This document shows positions 55,247 through 64,000 of a DNA stretch of 64,000 nt, in pieces (positions within the stretch are counted from its first letter, which is position 1; every line of letters starts with the position of its first letter). The notes beneath the pieces were generated by a model. The model was given only the letters and a program-made list of their open reading frames with translations. It was not told the origin of the DNA and did not search any database. Source of the DNA: Hyphomicrobiales bacterium. Lineage in GTDB: Bacteria > Pseudomonadota > Alphaproteobacteria > Rhizobiales > Rhizobiaceae. Both the position numbers and the translations under genes were made by a program. The stretch lies in the NCBI GenBank assembly GCA_900472605.1, contig UCJD01000067.1, positions 62,001 to 126,000 on the forward strand, read 5' to 3'.

Positions 55247-56407
55247 GTTTTTCAGGACATCGAGTACGATCTCTGCGGCGTGGACGCCGGGCGGCTTTTC
55301 GGTCTGCATCCGCTCCCAGACGAGATCGTAGCCTTCCATCATCGAGCGGCGCGGCAAGGTGTCCGAAGAGAGCTTCTCGGCCCAGCGCGTGAAACTCGCG
55401 CCGCGCACGACCTCGTTGATATATTCGGGCACGACGGCGTAATCCGCGACGAGATTCGGGATCGCCGCGGTCCAGATCTTGATCTTGCCGGTCATCAGCT
55501 TGATGATCCAATCGATCTTATAAGCCGACACACAGGGCACGCCGGCAAGCGCCAGCTCCAGGATCACGGTCCCGGAGGCTGCGATGGCGGCATCGGCCTC
55601 TGCGAATGCCCGCCACTTGTCGTCCTTACCGGTGACCACATCGGGCTTTACCGGCCAATCCTTGATGATTTCGCGGACCATAGCCTCGCGGCGCGGCGCC
55701 GTCGGCAGCACGAAGCGGATGCCTTCGTTGCGGGCAGAGAGCTCGGCCACTGCGTCGCCGAAATAGGGCAAGAGCCTGGTGATCTCGGATCCGCGCGAAC
55801 CCGGCAGGAGCATGATCGTCTTCGGTTCATGCGCCGGTCGCGGCTTGCTTGCCGCCCTCGCCTTGCGCGTTGCGAGAACATCGATGTCGGCTGTCAGCCG
55901 ATGGCCAACATAGGTCGTCGGCGGACCTCCAAGCTTGCGCATCACCTCGGGCTCGAAGGGCAGCACGGCCAGCACATGGTCGATATAGGGCAGCATGCGC
56001 TGCGCGCGGTATTCCTTCCACGCCCATACGCTCGGACAGACGTAGTTCACGACAGGCAGGTCAGGGAGCGCCGTGCGCACGCGCTTGGCGACGCGGTGGG
56101 TGAAATCGGGGCTGTCGACAATCACGAGCACGTCGGGCTTGGCCGCGATCACGGCCGCCGCGGTCTGGCGAATGCGTTTGACCAGTGTCGGCAGCTTTGC
56201 AAGAACCTGGGTGATACCCATGATCGACAGTTCGGAAAAATCGAACAGCGAGGTCAGCCCCTGTGCCTGCAGCGCCTCGCCGCCGACGCCGGTGAGCTCC
56301 ACCGGCCCCGCATACTGCTGCTTCAGCGCGGCGATCAGATCGGCCGCCAGAAGATCGCCGGAGACTTCGCCCGCGATGATCGCGACCTTCAATGCACGCA
56401 CGCTCAT
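55226..56407 (-). CDS. lpxB: Lipid-A-disaccharide synthase
   Basis: This 393-aa peripheral membrane glycosyltransferase joins UDP-diacylglucosamine and lipid X to form the lipid A disaccharide. It opens KVAIIAGEVSGDLLAADLI, has PDVLVIVDSPDFTHRVAKRVR, NYVCPSVWAWKEYRAQRM and LPGSRGSEITRLLPYF, the family motifs. It is the last gene of the lpx series and overlaps lpxI by 4 bases. Confidence 0.95.
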   Translation of the reverse strand: MSVRALKVAIIAGEVSGDLLAADLIAALKQQYAGPVELTGVGGEALQAQGLTSLFDFSELSIMGITQVLAKLPTLVKRIRQTAAAVIAAKPDVLVIVDSPDFTHRVAKRVRTALPDLPVVNYVCPSVWAWKEYRAQRMLPYIDHVLAVLPFEPEVMRKLGGPPTTYVGHRLTADIDVLATRKARAASKPRPAHEPKTIMLLPGSRGSEITRLLPYFGDAVAELSARNEGIRFVLPTAPRREAMVREIIKDWPVKPDVVTGKDDKWRAFAEADAAIAASGTVILELALAGVPCVSAYKIDWIIKLMTGKIKIWTAAIPNLVADYAVVPEYINEVVRGASFTRWAEKLSSDTLPRRSMMEGYDLVWERMQTEKPPGVHAAEIVLDVLKNKKPGQF

Positions 56408-57285
56408 TCAAGCCCCCAGGATGGCAATCCGCGATCCAGACCGCAAACGAAGATACCGGCTTCCTTTGCCGCCGATATGACGGCCGGGCGATCCAGGATC
56501 AGCGCGCGTCCGGCCTCGATCGCCACGCCCGCCAGCCCCGCCTTGCTGGCATTCTCGATGGTCGAGATGCCGATCGACGGCAGATCGGCCCGCAGATCCT
56601 GCTGCGGCTTGCAGAGCTTGACCAGGACGCCGCGACGGCGCGCCGAGATGCGGCCGGCGGCGCGCAGATCGGCCACCCGCTGCAACATGCTGTCCGTTCC
56701 CTCGACACCCTCGAGCGCCACGATGCGGCCGCCAACCGAGACGGCGCCCTGCCCTACGTCCAACCGACCGAGCGCGTCGGCCGCGGCGCCCGCCTTGGCG
56801 ATATCCTTCACGTCTTCGGCTGATGGCGCGATCGCGCCGAGTGGGCCAACCGCGGCGAGAAGATCCGGCGCGATTTCCTGCACGCCGATTACCCGGCGGC
56901 CGTTCTTCTCGATCAGCCCGATCACCATGCGCAATACGGTGTCATCGCCACCAGACAGTAGCGTGCGAATGGTTGAGGGAATGCTTGCGAGCGTCTTCAG
57001 CGTCGGCCGGACCTCGCGCCATTCCGGCCGTCGGCGCACGGCGCCGGACATGACGACGCGGTCGATGCGATGGCTATCCAGCATGCCGTCGATGGCGGCG
57101 AAATCGCCGACGCCGACAATGGCGTGCTCGAACTCTTCCCATGTCCGGTCGGTTTCGTTCTTCAGCGCGATGATCAGCGGGTCTTCGCCGGCGCTCTTGG
57201 CTGCCTCGGCGACATAGGACGGTAGAAAGCCGCTGCCGGCGATGATCGCCAGGCGGCCTTTTGCCGTGTCACTTGCTGGAGACAA
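56404..57285 (-). CDS. lpxI: UDP-2,3-diacylglucosamine pyrophosphatase LpxI
   Basis: This 293-aa enzyme hydrolyses UDP-2,3-diacylglucosamine to lipid X by attack on the alpha-phosphate. It belongs to the DUF1009/LpxI family, which replaces LpxH in alphaproteobacteria. It begins GRLAIIAGSGFLPSYVAEAA, and has DRVVMSGAVRRRPEWREVRP and KLCKPQQDLRADLPSIGIST, with the catalytic Asp in the latter region. The start is a TTG at 57285 with AAGGGAT 5 bases upstream. It lies between lpxA (3-base gap) and lpxB. Confidence 0.92.
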   Translation of the reverse strand: MSPASDTAKGRLAIIAGSGFLPSYVAEAAKSAGEDPLIIALKNETDRTWEEFEHAIVGVGDFAAIDGMLDSHRIDRVVMSGAVRRRPEWREVRPTLKTLASIPSTIRTLLSGGDDTVLRMVIGLIEKNGRRVIGVQEIAPDLLAAVGPLGAIAPSAEDVKDIAKAGAAADALGRLDVGQGAVSVGGRIVALEGVEGTDSMLQRVADLRAAGRISARRRGVLVKLCKPQQDLRADLPSIGISTIENASKAGLAGVAIEAGRALILDRPAVISAAKEAGIFVCGLDRGLPSWGLE

Positions 57286-57288
57286 GGT

Positions 57289-58107
57289 TTATCCCTTCTG
57301 TCCCCGCGTCGGAGAAGAGAGTGCGCGATCGCTTTCGGCGGCAATGAAATCGAGGATCTGGACGACCTGTTCGCAATCGGCGAATTCCTCGCGGATGGCG
57401 GCGGCGTTGTCGCGCAGATTGCCTTCGGTTTCGAAGATCGCCTTGTAGGCACGCCGCACGACATGGATCGTCGCGCGATCGATGCCCGCACGCGTCATGC
57501 CGACAACGTTGAGACCGCCGAGAAGACCCGGATTGCCGTTCAGCATACCATAGGGGATAACGTCGTAGCTCACGGCCGAGAGACCACCGACGAAAGCATG
57601 GCGGCCGACGCGGGTGAACTGATGCACGGCGCAACCGCCGCCGAGGATGACGCGGTCCTCGATGACGACGTGGCCGGCGAGCATCACGTTGTTGGACATG
57701 ATGACGTGGTTGCCGACGCGGCAATCATGGGCGATGTGCGAATTCGCGAGAAACAGATTGTTGTTGCCGACGATGGTCTTGCCGCCGAAATCGGCAGTGC
57801 CGGTGTTGATCGTCACACCTTCGCGCATCGTGCAATTGTCGCCGACCGTCAAGGTCGTCTCTTCACCGCCATGATGGACGCTCTGCGGATCGCCGCCGAT
57901 AACAGCCATCGGGAAAATCCGGCATCCCTTGCCGAGCGTGGTGATACCACTGACGATCGAATGCGGGAGCATTTCGGTGTTATCGCCGAGCACGACCCGC
58001 GGGCCGACGTGGCAAAACGGACCGATCTTGACGTTCTCGCCGATCACGGCGCCGTCTTCGACAACCGCCATCGGGTGAATACTGGCACTGGCTGCGATCG
58101 TGCTCAT
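57289..58107 (-). CDS. lpxA: UDP-GlcNAc acyltransferase LpxA
   Basis: This 272-aa left-handed beta-helix enzyme adds the first (3-OH) acyl chain to UDP-GlcNAc. Hexapeptide repeats run through residues 1-190 (VVEDGAVIGENVKIGPFCHV), with the catalytic His in NSHIAHDCRVGNHV near 128-131, and a helical C-terminal trimer domain. It overlaps fabZ by 4 bases. Confidence 0.95.
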   Translation of the reverse strand: MSTIAASASIHPMAVVEDGAVIGENVKIGPFCHVGPRVVLGDNTEMLPHSIVSGITTLGKGCRIFPMAVIGGDPQSVHHGGEETTLTVGDNCTMREGVTINTGTADFGGKTIVGNNNLFLANSHIAHDCRVGNHVIMSNNVMLAGHVVIEDRVILGGGCAVHQFTRVGRHAFVGGLSAVSYDVIPYGMLNGNPGLLGGLNVVGMTRAGIDRATIHVVRRAYKAIFETEGNLRDNAAAIREEFADCEQVVQILDFIAAESDRALSSPTRGQKG

Positions 58108-58571
58108 GCCTGATCCTTGCGCACGATCATCGCACCGATATCGGCTTCGGCGACCAGCGCTCCATCAACCTTCGCGTCACAGTGGAACTTCCAGATGTTG
58201 CCGCGCTGCTTTTGCTTGACGACATGGTACTCCACGCGGTCGCCAGGAACCACAGGCTTGCGGAAACGAGCGTTGTCGATGGTCATGAAGTAGACCAGAT
58301 TGCCGCTTTCGCCTTCCTTCTTCGCACAGATCGCACCGGCCGTCTGGGCCATGCCTTCGACCAGCAGGACGCCAGGCATGATCGGCTGTTCCGGAAAATG
58401 TCCGGTGAAATGCGGCTCGTTGGCGGTCACGTTCTTGATGCCGATCGCCGAATCGTCGCCGTCGATGTCGATGATCTTGTCGACCAGCAGGAACGGATAG
58501 CGATGCGGCAGCAGCTTCATGATTTCAATGATATCCGCCGACGAAAGCGACTTCTTGACTTCTTCAGCCAT
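58104..58571 (-). CDS. fabZ: 3-hydroxyacyl-ACP dehydratase FabZ
   Basis: This 155-aa hot-dog fold enzyme dehydrates 3-hydroxyacyl-ACP. It has LLPHRYPFLLVDKII (catalytic His) near 22-36 and HFPEQPIMPGVLLVEGMAQ (Glu partner) near 60-78. Competing with LpxA/LpxD for the 3-hydroxyacyl-ACP pool explains its place in the lpx operon. It overlaps lpxA by 4 and lpxD by 8 bases. Confidence 0.95.
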   Translation of the reverse strand: MAEEVKKSLSSADIIEIMKLLPHRYPFLLVDKIIDIDGDDSAIGIKNVTANEPHFTGHFPEQPIMPGVLLVEGMAQTAGAICAKKEGESGNLVYFMTIDNARFRKPVVPGDRVEYHVVKQKQRGNIWKFHCDAKVDGALVAEADIGAMIVRKDQA

Positions 58572-59625
58572 TCTTTTCTCCCGTTTTCTTGGGGCCGGTC
58601 GTCCGCATCATCACTGCCGCAACTTCGCGCAGAAAGTCATGTGCTGGCCGCGCAGGTATGCCGCCGTAGCGCTCGCCTGCGGGGATATCGGACACTACGC
58701 CGCTCATGGCGGCAACCTGGGCACCGTCATTAATTGTTATATGGCCCCGAATACCGGAATGACCACCGATCTGCACGCCGTCGCCAATCGTGGCGCTTCC
58801 GGCGATACCGACCTGCGAGACAATGGCACAATGACGACCGATGCGAACATTGTGGCCAATCTGAACGAGGTTGTCGATCTTCGTGCCCTCGCCGATAACC
58901 GTATCATCCATCGTGCCACGATCGATCGTCGTATTCGCGCCGACCTCAACGTCGTCCTGCAGGATGACCCGGCCGATCTGCACGATCTTGATCATGCCGC
59001 GCGGACCCGGCGCGTAGCCGAAGCCGTCCTGGCCAATACGCGCGCCGTTGTGAACGATCACGCGATTGCCGACCAGCGAGCACAAGATGCTGGCGCCGCT
59101 GGCGATCGTGCAATCGCGACCGATCTTGACGCCCGGGCCAATGACGGCGCCGGCGCCGATGCGCGTGCCCTCACCGATCTCGGCATGAGCGCCGATCACG
59201 GCAAACGGCTCGATCTCGACATTTGCTTCCAGCCGCGCCGTTGGATCGACCGACGCGCGGTCGGAAACATCAGCGCTCGCAGATCGTAGACGCTGAGGTG
59301 TCAGCGCGCTCGGATAGAGCAGCCCGCCGGCCATGGCGAATGCCGCGTGAGCGTTTTTCGACACGAGAACAGGCACATGTGCGGGGACGATCGACTGCAA
59401 TGCCGAACTGACCAGCACAGCGGATGCCTCGCAGGTCACCAGTTCATCCTTGCTTTTCTTGGAAATGACGTAGCAAAGATCGCCCGCCTTCGCCCGGTTT
59501 ACGGGTGAAACGGAACGGATAATAGTATCGGCATGCTTGGGGTCGGCAAGTTCCGCCCCAAGAAATTGCGCTAGCTCCGAGAGCTTCACACCGTCATGGG
59601 GCGGAAAGAAATAGGTTTGCTCCAT
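58564..59625 (-). CDS. lpxD: UDP-3-O-(3-hydroxyacyl)glucosamine N-acyltransferase LpxD
   Basis: This 353-aa beta-helix enzyme adds the N-linked hydroxyacyl chain. It has an N-terminal uridine-binding domain (about 1-105), then hexapeptide repeats (about 110-310, AVIGAHAEIGEGTRIGAGAV) with the catalytic His in IGHNVRIGRHCAIV near 255. The ATG at 59625 has GGAGA 7 bases upstream; a TTG at 59631 is a poorer alternative. It is 50 bases downstream of bamA. Confidence 0.95.
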   Translation of the reverse strand: MEQTYFFPPHDGVKLSELAQFLGAELADPKHADTIIRSVSPVNRAKAGDLCYVISKKSKDELVTCEASAVLVSSALQSIVPAHVPVLVSKNAHAAFAMAGGLLYPSALTPQRLRSASADVSDRASVDPTARLEANVEIEPFAVIGAHAEIGEGTRIGAGAVIGPGVKIGRDCTIASGASILCSLVGNRVIVHNGARIGQDGFGYAPGPRGMIKIVQIGRVILQDDVEVGANTTIDRGTMDDTVIGEGTKIDNLVQIGHNVRIGRHCAIVSQVGIAGSATIGDGVQIGGHSGIRGHITINDGAQVAAMSGVVSDIPAGERYGGIPARPAHDFLREVAAVMMRTTGPKKTGEKNG

Positions 59626-59675
59626 CGGCAAATCTCCAGAACGGAATTCGATTTTACGGTTCCGGACTGCCGATA

Positions 59676-62015
59676 TCAGAATTGGTTGTTGATGCCAAAC
59701 TTGAAGTGCTGAACCTTGTCGTAGTCTTCCTTCAGGACCGGGATCGCGTAATCGACGCGCAGGGCGCCGAACGGCGAGTTCCAGACGATGCCGACACCGA
59801 CCGAAGCGCGAAGCGAAGCATCTTCACCGTTCACGAACTCGGAACCGCTGACGTTGACCTTGTTGCCAAACAGCGTACCTGCGTCCGCGAAGACCGCGCC
59901 GCGCAGACCGAAGTCACGCGGGAAAGCCGGTAGCGGGAACGATGCTTCAGCCGAAACGGTGAAGTAGGTCGTGCCGCCGAGCGGATCATCAGGACCGCCG
60001 CCAACGCGCGGGCCGATACCCTTGTTCTCGAAGCCACGGATGTCGCCGTTCGTCAGCGTGAACTGGTCGAAGACATGCAGATCCTTGCCGAAGCCGACCA
60101 CGTAGCCGGCAGAACCGGCAACCGAGCCGATGATGTCGGCATCGTCAGCAAGCGTGTGGTAATAGCGCGCCTTGCCGTAGATCTTGTAGAACTGCGAGTC
60201 ACCGCCGAGGCCGGCGATTTCGTGCGTCAGGCTGGCGTAGATACCTTCACGCGGCAGGACCATGTCGTCGAGCGTGTTGTAGGTGAGCGTCTGAGAGACG
60301 GACGACTTTACCCACGGGCTGTTGTTGACGAGATCCTGATACGGCGTGGACAGATCGGAGAGCGATCCCGACGGATCGTACTTCATCTGCTTGTAGTTAT
60401 AGCGGAACGTCGTCGCCAGATCTTCGGTGATCGGCGCGGTCGCGCGCAGAACGACGTTGTTTTCTTCGTAGTCGTAGTTGTCGTTGCTCGACGTCTCGCT
60501 GTGGTTGATGTCGAAGCCGACAGCCAGACGGTAGCCGAGGAAGTAAGGCTCGGTGAAGTTCAGGCCGTAAGTACGCGAACCTTCCTGACCACCACCGGCC
60601 GAGACCTTGATGTACTGGCCGCGTCCGAGGAAGTTCTTTTCTTCGATCGACGCTTCGAGCAGCAGGCCGTCGCCGCCGGCTGCGTAGCCCGCGCCGATAC
60701 CGAACGAACCGGTTGCCTGGTCCTGAACATCGACAACGACGACAACGCGGTCCGGCGAGCTGCCAGGCTGGGTCGAGATATTGACCGTCGAGAAGTAGCC
60801 GAGAGCCTCGAGGCGACGCTTGGCCTTGGTGATCATCTGCTGATTGAAGGCGTCGCCTTCGCTCATGTCGAACTCGCGACGGATGACATAGTCGCGCGTA
60901 CGGCTGTTGCCGCGGATTTCGATACGCTCGACGTAGGCCTTCTCGCCCTGATCGACGAGGTATTCGACGCCGATGGTGTTGTTGTTGAGGTCGCGGTTGC
61001 CACGCGGGGTGACGCGGGCGAACGGATAGCCGGCCGAAGCCACCTGATCCGAAATCGCTTCCATCGACTTCTGGACTTCCTTGGCGTTGTAGACCTGGCC
61101 TTCATGGGTGCGAACGAGACCCTGAAGCTGCGCGCCGTCGATACCCTGAACGGTGGACTGAACGGAAATAGCGCCGAAATCGTAGCGCGGGCCTTCTTCG
61201 ATGTTGAAGGTCAGCGTGTACTTGTTGGTCGCCTCATCGAACGCCGCGTCGGAAGACACGATGCGGAAGTCGGCATAACCACGATTGTAATAGAACTGGC
61301 GGAGCGCCTCTTCGTCTGCGTGCAGCTTGTCAGCGCTGTAGACGTCCTTGCGGGTCAGGAAGGAGAGGAAGTTGCTTCGCTTGGTGGCAATGACCGATGC
61401 GAGACGGCCAGAGCTGTAGGCATTGTTGCCGACGAAGTTGATCGAATCGATCTTTGTGCGATCGCCTTCGTTGACGACGAATGCGAGGTTGACGCGACCC
61501 TGACCGAGCGGAACGACCTGCGTCGTCACTTCGACCTCATTGCGACCGGTCGCTGCGTAGGCGTCCTTGATGGCCTGGATGTCGGCCTGGATCTGTGTCT
61601 CGTTGTAGGCGCCGGAGGACTGGGTCTTGACGACAGCTGCGAGCTTGTCGTCCTTGATCTTGCGATTGCCGTTGAACACAACCTGGTTGATCAGCTGAGC
61701 TTCCTCAACGTTCACAACAAGCGTGCTGCCGGAAACCGAGATCTTGACGTCGGAGAAGTAGCCCGTGTCGTAGAGCTGCTTTACGGAGTCGTCGATATCG
61801 GTATTGGAGAAGCTCTTGCCCGGCTGGATCGTGAGGTTGGACCGCACAGCCTCGGCGCCGACGCGGTTTGCACCGCGAACGTCAACACGCTGAATGACTG
61901 CAGCCTCGGCAGCAGAAGCCGAGATGAACACTGTCGCACCCGCTCCCGACGCAACGATACCTGCAGACAGCGCAACCGCCGATACTGCGTTCAAAAATCT
62001 TGAACCAGCCTTCAT
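59676..62015 (-). CDS. bamA: Outer membrane protein assembly factor BamA
   Basis: This protein of about 779 aa inserts beta-barrel proteins. A signal peptide (to about residue 40, ending AAEA) is followed by five POTRA domains (about 42-440) and a C-terminal 16-strand barrel ending in phenylalanine (KFGINNQF). The barrel contains TVSAEASFPLP and the DIRGFENKGIGPR surface/lid motif near 665. The start at 62015 (MKAGSRFLN) is preferred; ATGs at 62024 and beyond are possible. It lies between rseP and lpxD as in most alphaproteobacteria. Confidence 0.94.
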   Translation of the reverse strand: MKAGSRFLNAVSAVALSAGIVASGAGATVFISASAAEAAVIQRVDVRGANRVGAEAVRSNLTIQPGKSFSNTDIDDSVKQLYDTGYFSDVKISVSGSTLVVNVEEAQLINQVVFNGNRKIKDDKLAAVVKTQSSGAYNETQIQADIQAIKDAYAATGRNEVEVTTQVVPLGQGRVNLAFVVNEGDRTKIDSINFVGNNAYSSGRLASVIATKRSNFLSFLTRKDVYSADKLHADEEALRQFYYNRGYADFRIVSSDAAFDEATNKYTLTFNIEEGPRYDFGAISVQSTVQGIDGAQLQGLVRTHEGQVYNAKEVQKSMEAISDQVASAGYPFARVTPRGNRDLNNNTIGVEYLVDQGEKAYVERIEIRGNSRTRDYVIRREFDMSEGDAFNQQMITKAKRRLEALGYFSTVNISTQPGSSPDRVVVVVDVQDQATGSFGIGAGYAAGGDGLLLEASIEEKNFLGRGQYIKVSAGGGQEGSRTYGLNFTEPYFLGYRLAVGFDINHSETSSNDNYDYEENNVVLRATAPITEDLATTFRYNYKQMKYDPSGSLSDLSTPYQDLVNNSPWVKSSVSQTLTYNTLDDMVLPREGIYASLTHEIAGLGGDSQFYKIYGKARYYHTLADDADIIGSVAGSAGYVVGFGKDLHVFDQFTLTNGDIRGFENKGIGPRVGGGPDDPLGGTTYFTVSAEASFPLPAFPRDFGLRGAVFADAGTLFGNKVNVSGSEFVNGEDASLRASVGVGIVWNSPFGALRVDYAIPVLKEDYDKVQHFKFGINNQF

Positions 62016-62210
62016 TTCACCCATTACCTTTTTTCTCGTCCCCATCACCAGGCGTCCCCCGATTCCGGTCACGTGTGTCGTTTTACCCGCTTTTGATATA
62101 CAAGCAAGGGAGCTAGTTAATTTCTGTTTACTTCATTTCAAAGCGTGACGCTTTCGCCACTACAGCTTTGAAACATCGTAAATAAATCGTAATTTTCCCT
62201 CGTCCTGCAA
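62016..62210. promoter_or_regulatory. rseP-bamA intergenic region
   Basis: About 195 bases upstream of bamA contain AAAGCGT-G-ACGCTTT (62140-62154), a perfect 7+1+7 inverted repeat, and ATCGTAA repeated at about 62174 and 62185. bamA could have its own promoter here. No terminator T-run was evident. Confidence 0.4.
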
Positions 62211-63344
62211 TCAGCCGATCAGAGCGCTAATATCGTTCCACGTGGCAAAAACCATCAGGCTCAGAACCATGGCCAGTCCGATGCGAAACGCAATCTCCTG
62301 TGCCGACGATCCCAACGGCTTTCCCCTCACTGCTTCAATCGCATAGAACATCAGGTGGCCGCCATCAAGTACCGGAACCGGCATCAGGTTGAGTAATCCG
62401 ATCGAAACGGACAATACGGCGGCCAGCTGAAGCAAAGCTGCAACGCCCAGCGTCGCCATCTGGCCAGATGCCTGCGCCACGCGGATCGGACCGCCGAGCT
62501 GGTCGGGCTTCATGTAGCCGGAGACCAGGTTGCCGATATATTTGAAGGTACCGGTGACGATGTGCCAGGTCTGCAGTGTTCCCTCGTGCAACGCTTCAAG
62601 CGGCGTGTAGGTCTGCTGCCGGAAGTGTCCGACGTCCTGGTTGGTGACGATGCCAATCAGGCCGATCTCGATCTTGTTGCCGAACTGGTCGGTCATGTCG
62701 GTACGCTCAGGCACCATCGGGACATCGATCTTCTCGCCGTTGCGCTCGATCGTCACGACGATCCGCTGCATCGGGCGAATGCTGACGTAGCGACGCACGT
62801 CGTCGAAGGTCTGCACCTTGGAGCCGTCGATCGCGATCAAGAGGTCGCCCGGCACGACGCCCGCCTCGGCGGCAACGCTCCCCGGCTTGACTTCAGCCAC
62901 GACGGGATCTGCGACCGAGCGGCCGTAGATCGAAAACAGGACGGTAAAGATGGCGATTGCCAGGATGAAGTTGGCGATCGGGCCGGCGGCGACGGTTGCC
63001 GCGCGCTTCCAGAGCTTGGCGCCGGCAAAGGACCGTGCCCGCTCCTCGTCCGACATCTGCGCGAGCTTGTCCTCATCCGGCTTGCTCGACGCATCCTCGT
63101 CGCCGAAGAAGCGGACATAGCCGCCGAGTGGGATCAGCGAGAGCTTCCAGCGCGTTCCGTGCTTGTCGGTGAAGCCCAGAAGTTCGGGACCAAACCCGAC
63201 CGAAAACGCCAGAATGCGGATGCCGCTCCAGCGACCGACGAGGTAATGCCCCATCTCGTGCACGAACACCAACAGAGAAAGCACGAGCACGAAAGGAACG
63301 ATATATCCCGTCAGAAACCCAAAAACTTCGGTCAAGCCTGCCAT
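62211..63344 (-). CDS. rseP: Site-2 protease RseP
   Basis: This 377-aa intramembrane zinc metalloprotease cleaves membrane-bound anti-sigma factors. HEMGH in FVHEMGHYLVGRW (near 29-33) is the zinc motif, and the third ligand is in the NLMPVPVLDGGHLM segment near 318-331. A PDZ domain is at about 120-210 (SVAAEAGVVPGDLLIAIDG). About four spans are visible. It follows cdsA and precedes bamA, the standard envelope order. Confidence 0.94.
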   Translation of the reverse strand: MAGLTEVFGFLTGYIVPFVLVLSLLVFVHEMGHYLVGRWSGIRILAFSVGFGPELLGFTDKHGTRWKLSLIPLGGYVRFFGDEDASSKPDEDKLAQMSDEERARSFAGAKLWKRAATVAAGPIANFILAIAIFTVLFSIYGRSVADPVVAEVKPGSVAAEAGVVPGDLLIAIDGSKVQTFDDVRRYVSIRPMQRIVVTIERNGEKIDVPMVPERTDMTDQFGNKIEIGLIGIVTNQDVGHFRQQTYTPLEALHEGTLQTWHIVTGTFKYIGNLVSGYMKPDQLGGPIRVAQASGQMATLGVAALLQLAAVLSVSIGLLNLMPVPVLDGGHLMFYAIEAVRGKPLGSSAQEIAFRIGLAMVLSLMVFATWNDISALIG

Positions 63345-63372
63345 AAAATCCTTCCGTCAGCCTCTATCGACA

Positions 63373-64000
63373 TTATCCGCCGAACAAGGCTGCGCCCAGC
63401 GACGCCATTTCTCCGCCCTTTATCAGCGAAAAAAGCCCGGCAAGCAAGAACGCCGCAAAACAGGCGAAAATGAGCCCGTCAACCCGGTCCATGACCCCGC
63501 CGTGACCGGGAATGAGGCGGCTCGAATCCTTGACGCCGAAGCGGCGCTTGATGAAGGATTCGAAGAGATCACCCGATTGGCTGCAGACGGACAGCACGAG
63601 GGCCACGAAGGCCGCCAGCGCGATAGCGTCGGGAAATGCCGCGTAGGCCACCAGCACGCCTGCGATGACCGCGCAGACGGCACCGCCGATCGCGCCGGAC
63701 CATGTCTTGCCGGGCGAGATCCTTGGCGCCAACTTGGGCCCGCCGATGGCGCGGCCGATGAAGTAGGCCAGAATGTCGGTCGCCCAGACGACGGCGAAGA
63801 CGAAGAGCATCGCATGCAGCCCCGAGGCATCGCCGCCGCGAATGTTTGCCAGCGCGATCCCGGTCAGCCCGGCATAGACGATACCCGCCGGGAACCAGCG
63901 CGAGACACCACCCATGACGACAAAGCCGACGGCGATGGCAAAGAACAGCAAGAGCAGGATCAGCGAGTAGCCGACGGTGCCGGATACGACCGCAACGGCG
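63373..64000 (-). CDS. cdsA: Phosphatidate cytidylyltransferase (partial, 5' end off window)
   Basis: The reading frame runs off the right edge, so only the C-terminal ~208 aa are seen. It is polytopic and ends with the CDP-alcohol-forming CdsA signature: SRLIPGHGGVMDRVDGLIFA near the C terminus, plus RISPGKTWSGAIGGAVC. It makes CDP-diacylglycerol from CTP and phosphatidate, the substrate used by Pcs encoded at 5865. rseP starts 28 bases downstream. Confidence 0.93.
   Translation of the reverse strand, partial: AVAVVSGTVGYSLILLLLFFAIAVGFVVMGGVSRWFPAGIVYAGLTGIALANIRGGDASGLHAMLFVFAVVWATDILAYFIGRAIGGPKLAPRISPGKTWSGAIGGAVCAVIAGVLVAYAAFPDAIALAAFVALVLSVCSQSGDLFESFIKRRFGVKDSSRLIPGHGGVMDRVDGLIFACFAAFLLAGLFSLIKGGEMASLGAALFGG

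Noticed and set aside
60075..62003. A 642-codon open frame antisense to bamA
   Set aside because: It follows exactly the bamA reading frame on the other strand and has no recognisable protein family.

Overview
This 64 kb window is chromosomal DNA from an alphaproteobacterium of the order Rhizobiales, most likely family Rhizobiaceae (Rhizobium/Agrobacterium/Neorhizobium/Ensifer side). The evidence is a phosphatidylcholine synthase of the Pcs type, linked dusB-ntrBC-ntrYX-hfq-hflX genes, a pyruvate dehydrogenase E1-beta carrying its own lipoyl domain, a fused IspDF enzyme, LpxI rather than LpxH in the lipid A cluster, and a GTTC-N7-GTTC type SOS box in front of lexA. The window is GC-rich and densely coded, and most genes have close family relatives. 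No CRISPR array, insertion sequence, prophage or rRNA operon was seen.

Layout. 1-6.6 kb: a minus-strand run that probably reads pcs, a quinone oxidoreductase, then a BMP-type nucleoside/simple-sugar ABC importer, closed by a terminator. 6.8-8.4 kb: ferredoxin/flavodoxin-NADP+ reductase (fpr) and a GntR/FCD regulator with two operator-like palindromes. 8.4-15.8 kb: a MacAB-like export system, an unknown 68-aa protein, tRNA-Lys(UUU), several small stress or envelope proteins (DUF2934, entericidin-like lipoprotein, DUF6665-like) and a membrane diguanylate cyclase. 15.8-22 kb: a CcdA-like protein, a UbiH-like hydroxylase and the siroheme/sulfite reductase operon cysG-DUF2849-cysI-DUF934. 22-26.5 kb: a deaminase, mazG, a flavin monooxygenase, hflX and hfq. 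26.7-34.2 kb: the nitrogen-control genes dusB-ntrB-ntrC and ntrY-ntrX. 34.3-36 kb: ispDF and pncC on the plus strand. 36-49.4 kb: a long minus-strand series kdsA, eno, ftsB, pdhA-pdhB-pdhC, SGNH hydrolase, GNAT, lpdA, two GlsB/YeaQ membrane proteins, lipA, parD-parE, two tandem P-loop proteins and a COQ10/RatA-like START protein. 49.4-55.2 kb: a VOC protein, lexA, comEC and gltA. 55.2-64 kb: the outer-membrane biogenesis operon cdsA (cut by the window edge), rseP, bamA, lpxD, fabZ, lpxA, lpxI, lpxB, facing gltA across a shared bidirectional terminator.

How the genes work together. The pdhABC, lpdA, lipA and gltA products feed and run the entry to the TCA cycle, and eno lies just upstream. ispDF, lpx, kdsA, bamA, rseP and cdsA build the envelope. 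ntrBC/ntrYX set nitrogen status. cysG and cysI deliver siroheme and sulfide.

I found no convincing undescribed multi-gene system. The best accessory candidate is the collinear parD-parE plus tandem P-loop pair at 36505-38304, lodged in a housekeeping series. The other notable signals are regulatory DNA: a perfect 16-bp palindrome next to a TATAAT upstream of gltA, a large stem upstream of eno, paired inverted repeats upstream of pdhA, GntR operators and the lexA SOS box. There are also several junctions where genes I would expect from remembered rhizobial gene order are absent.
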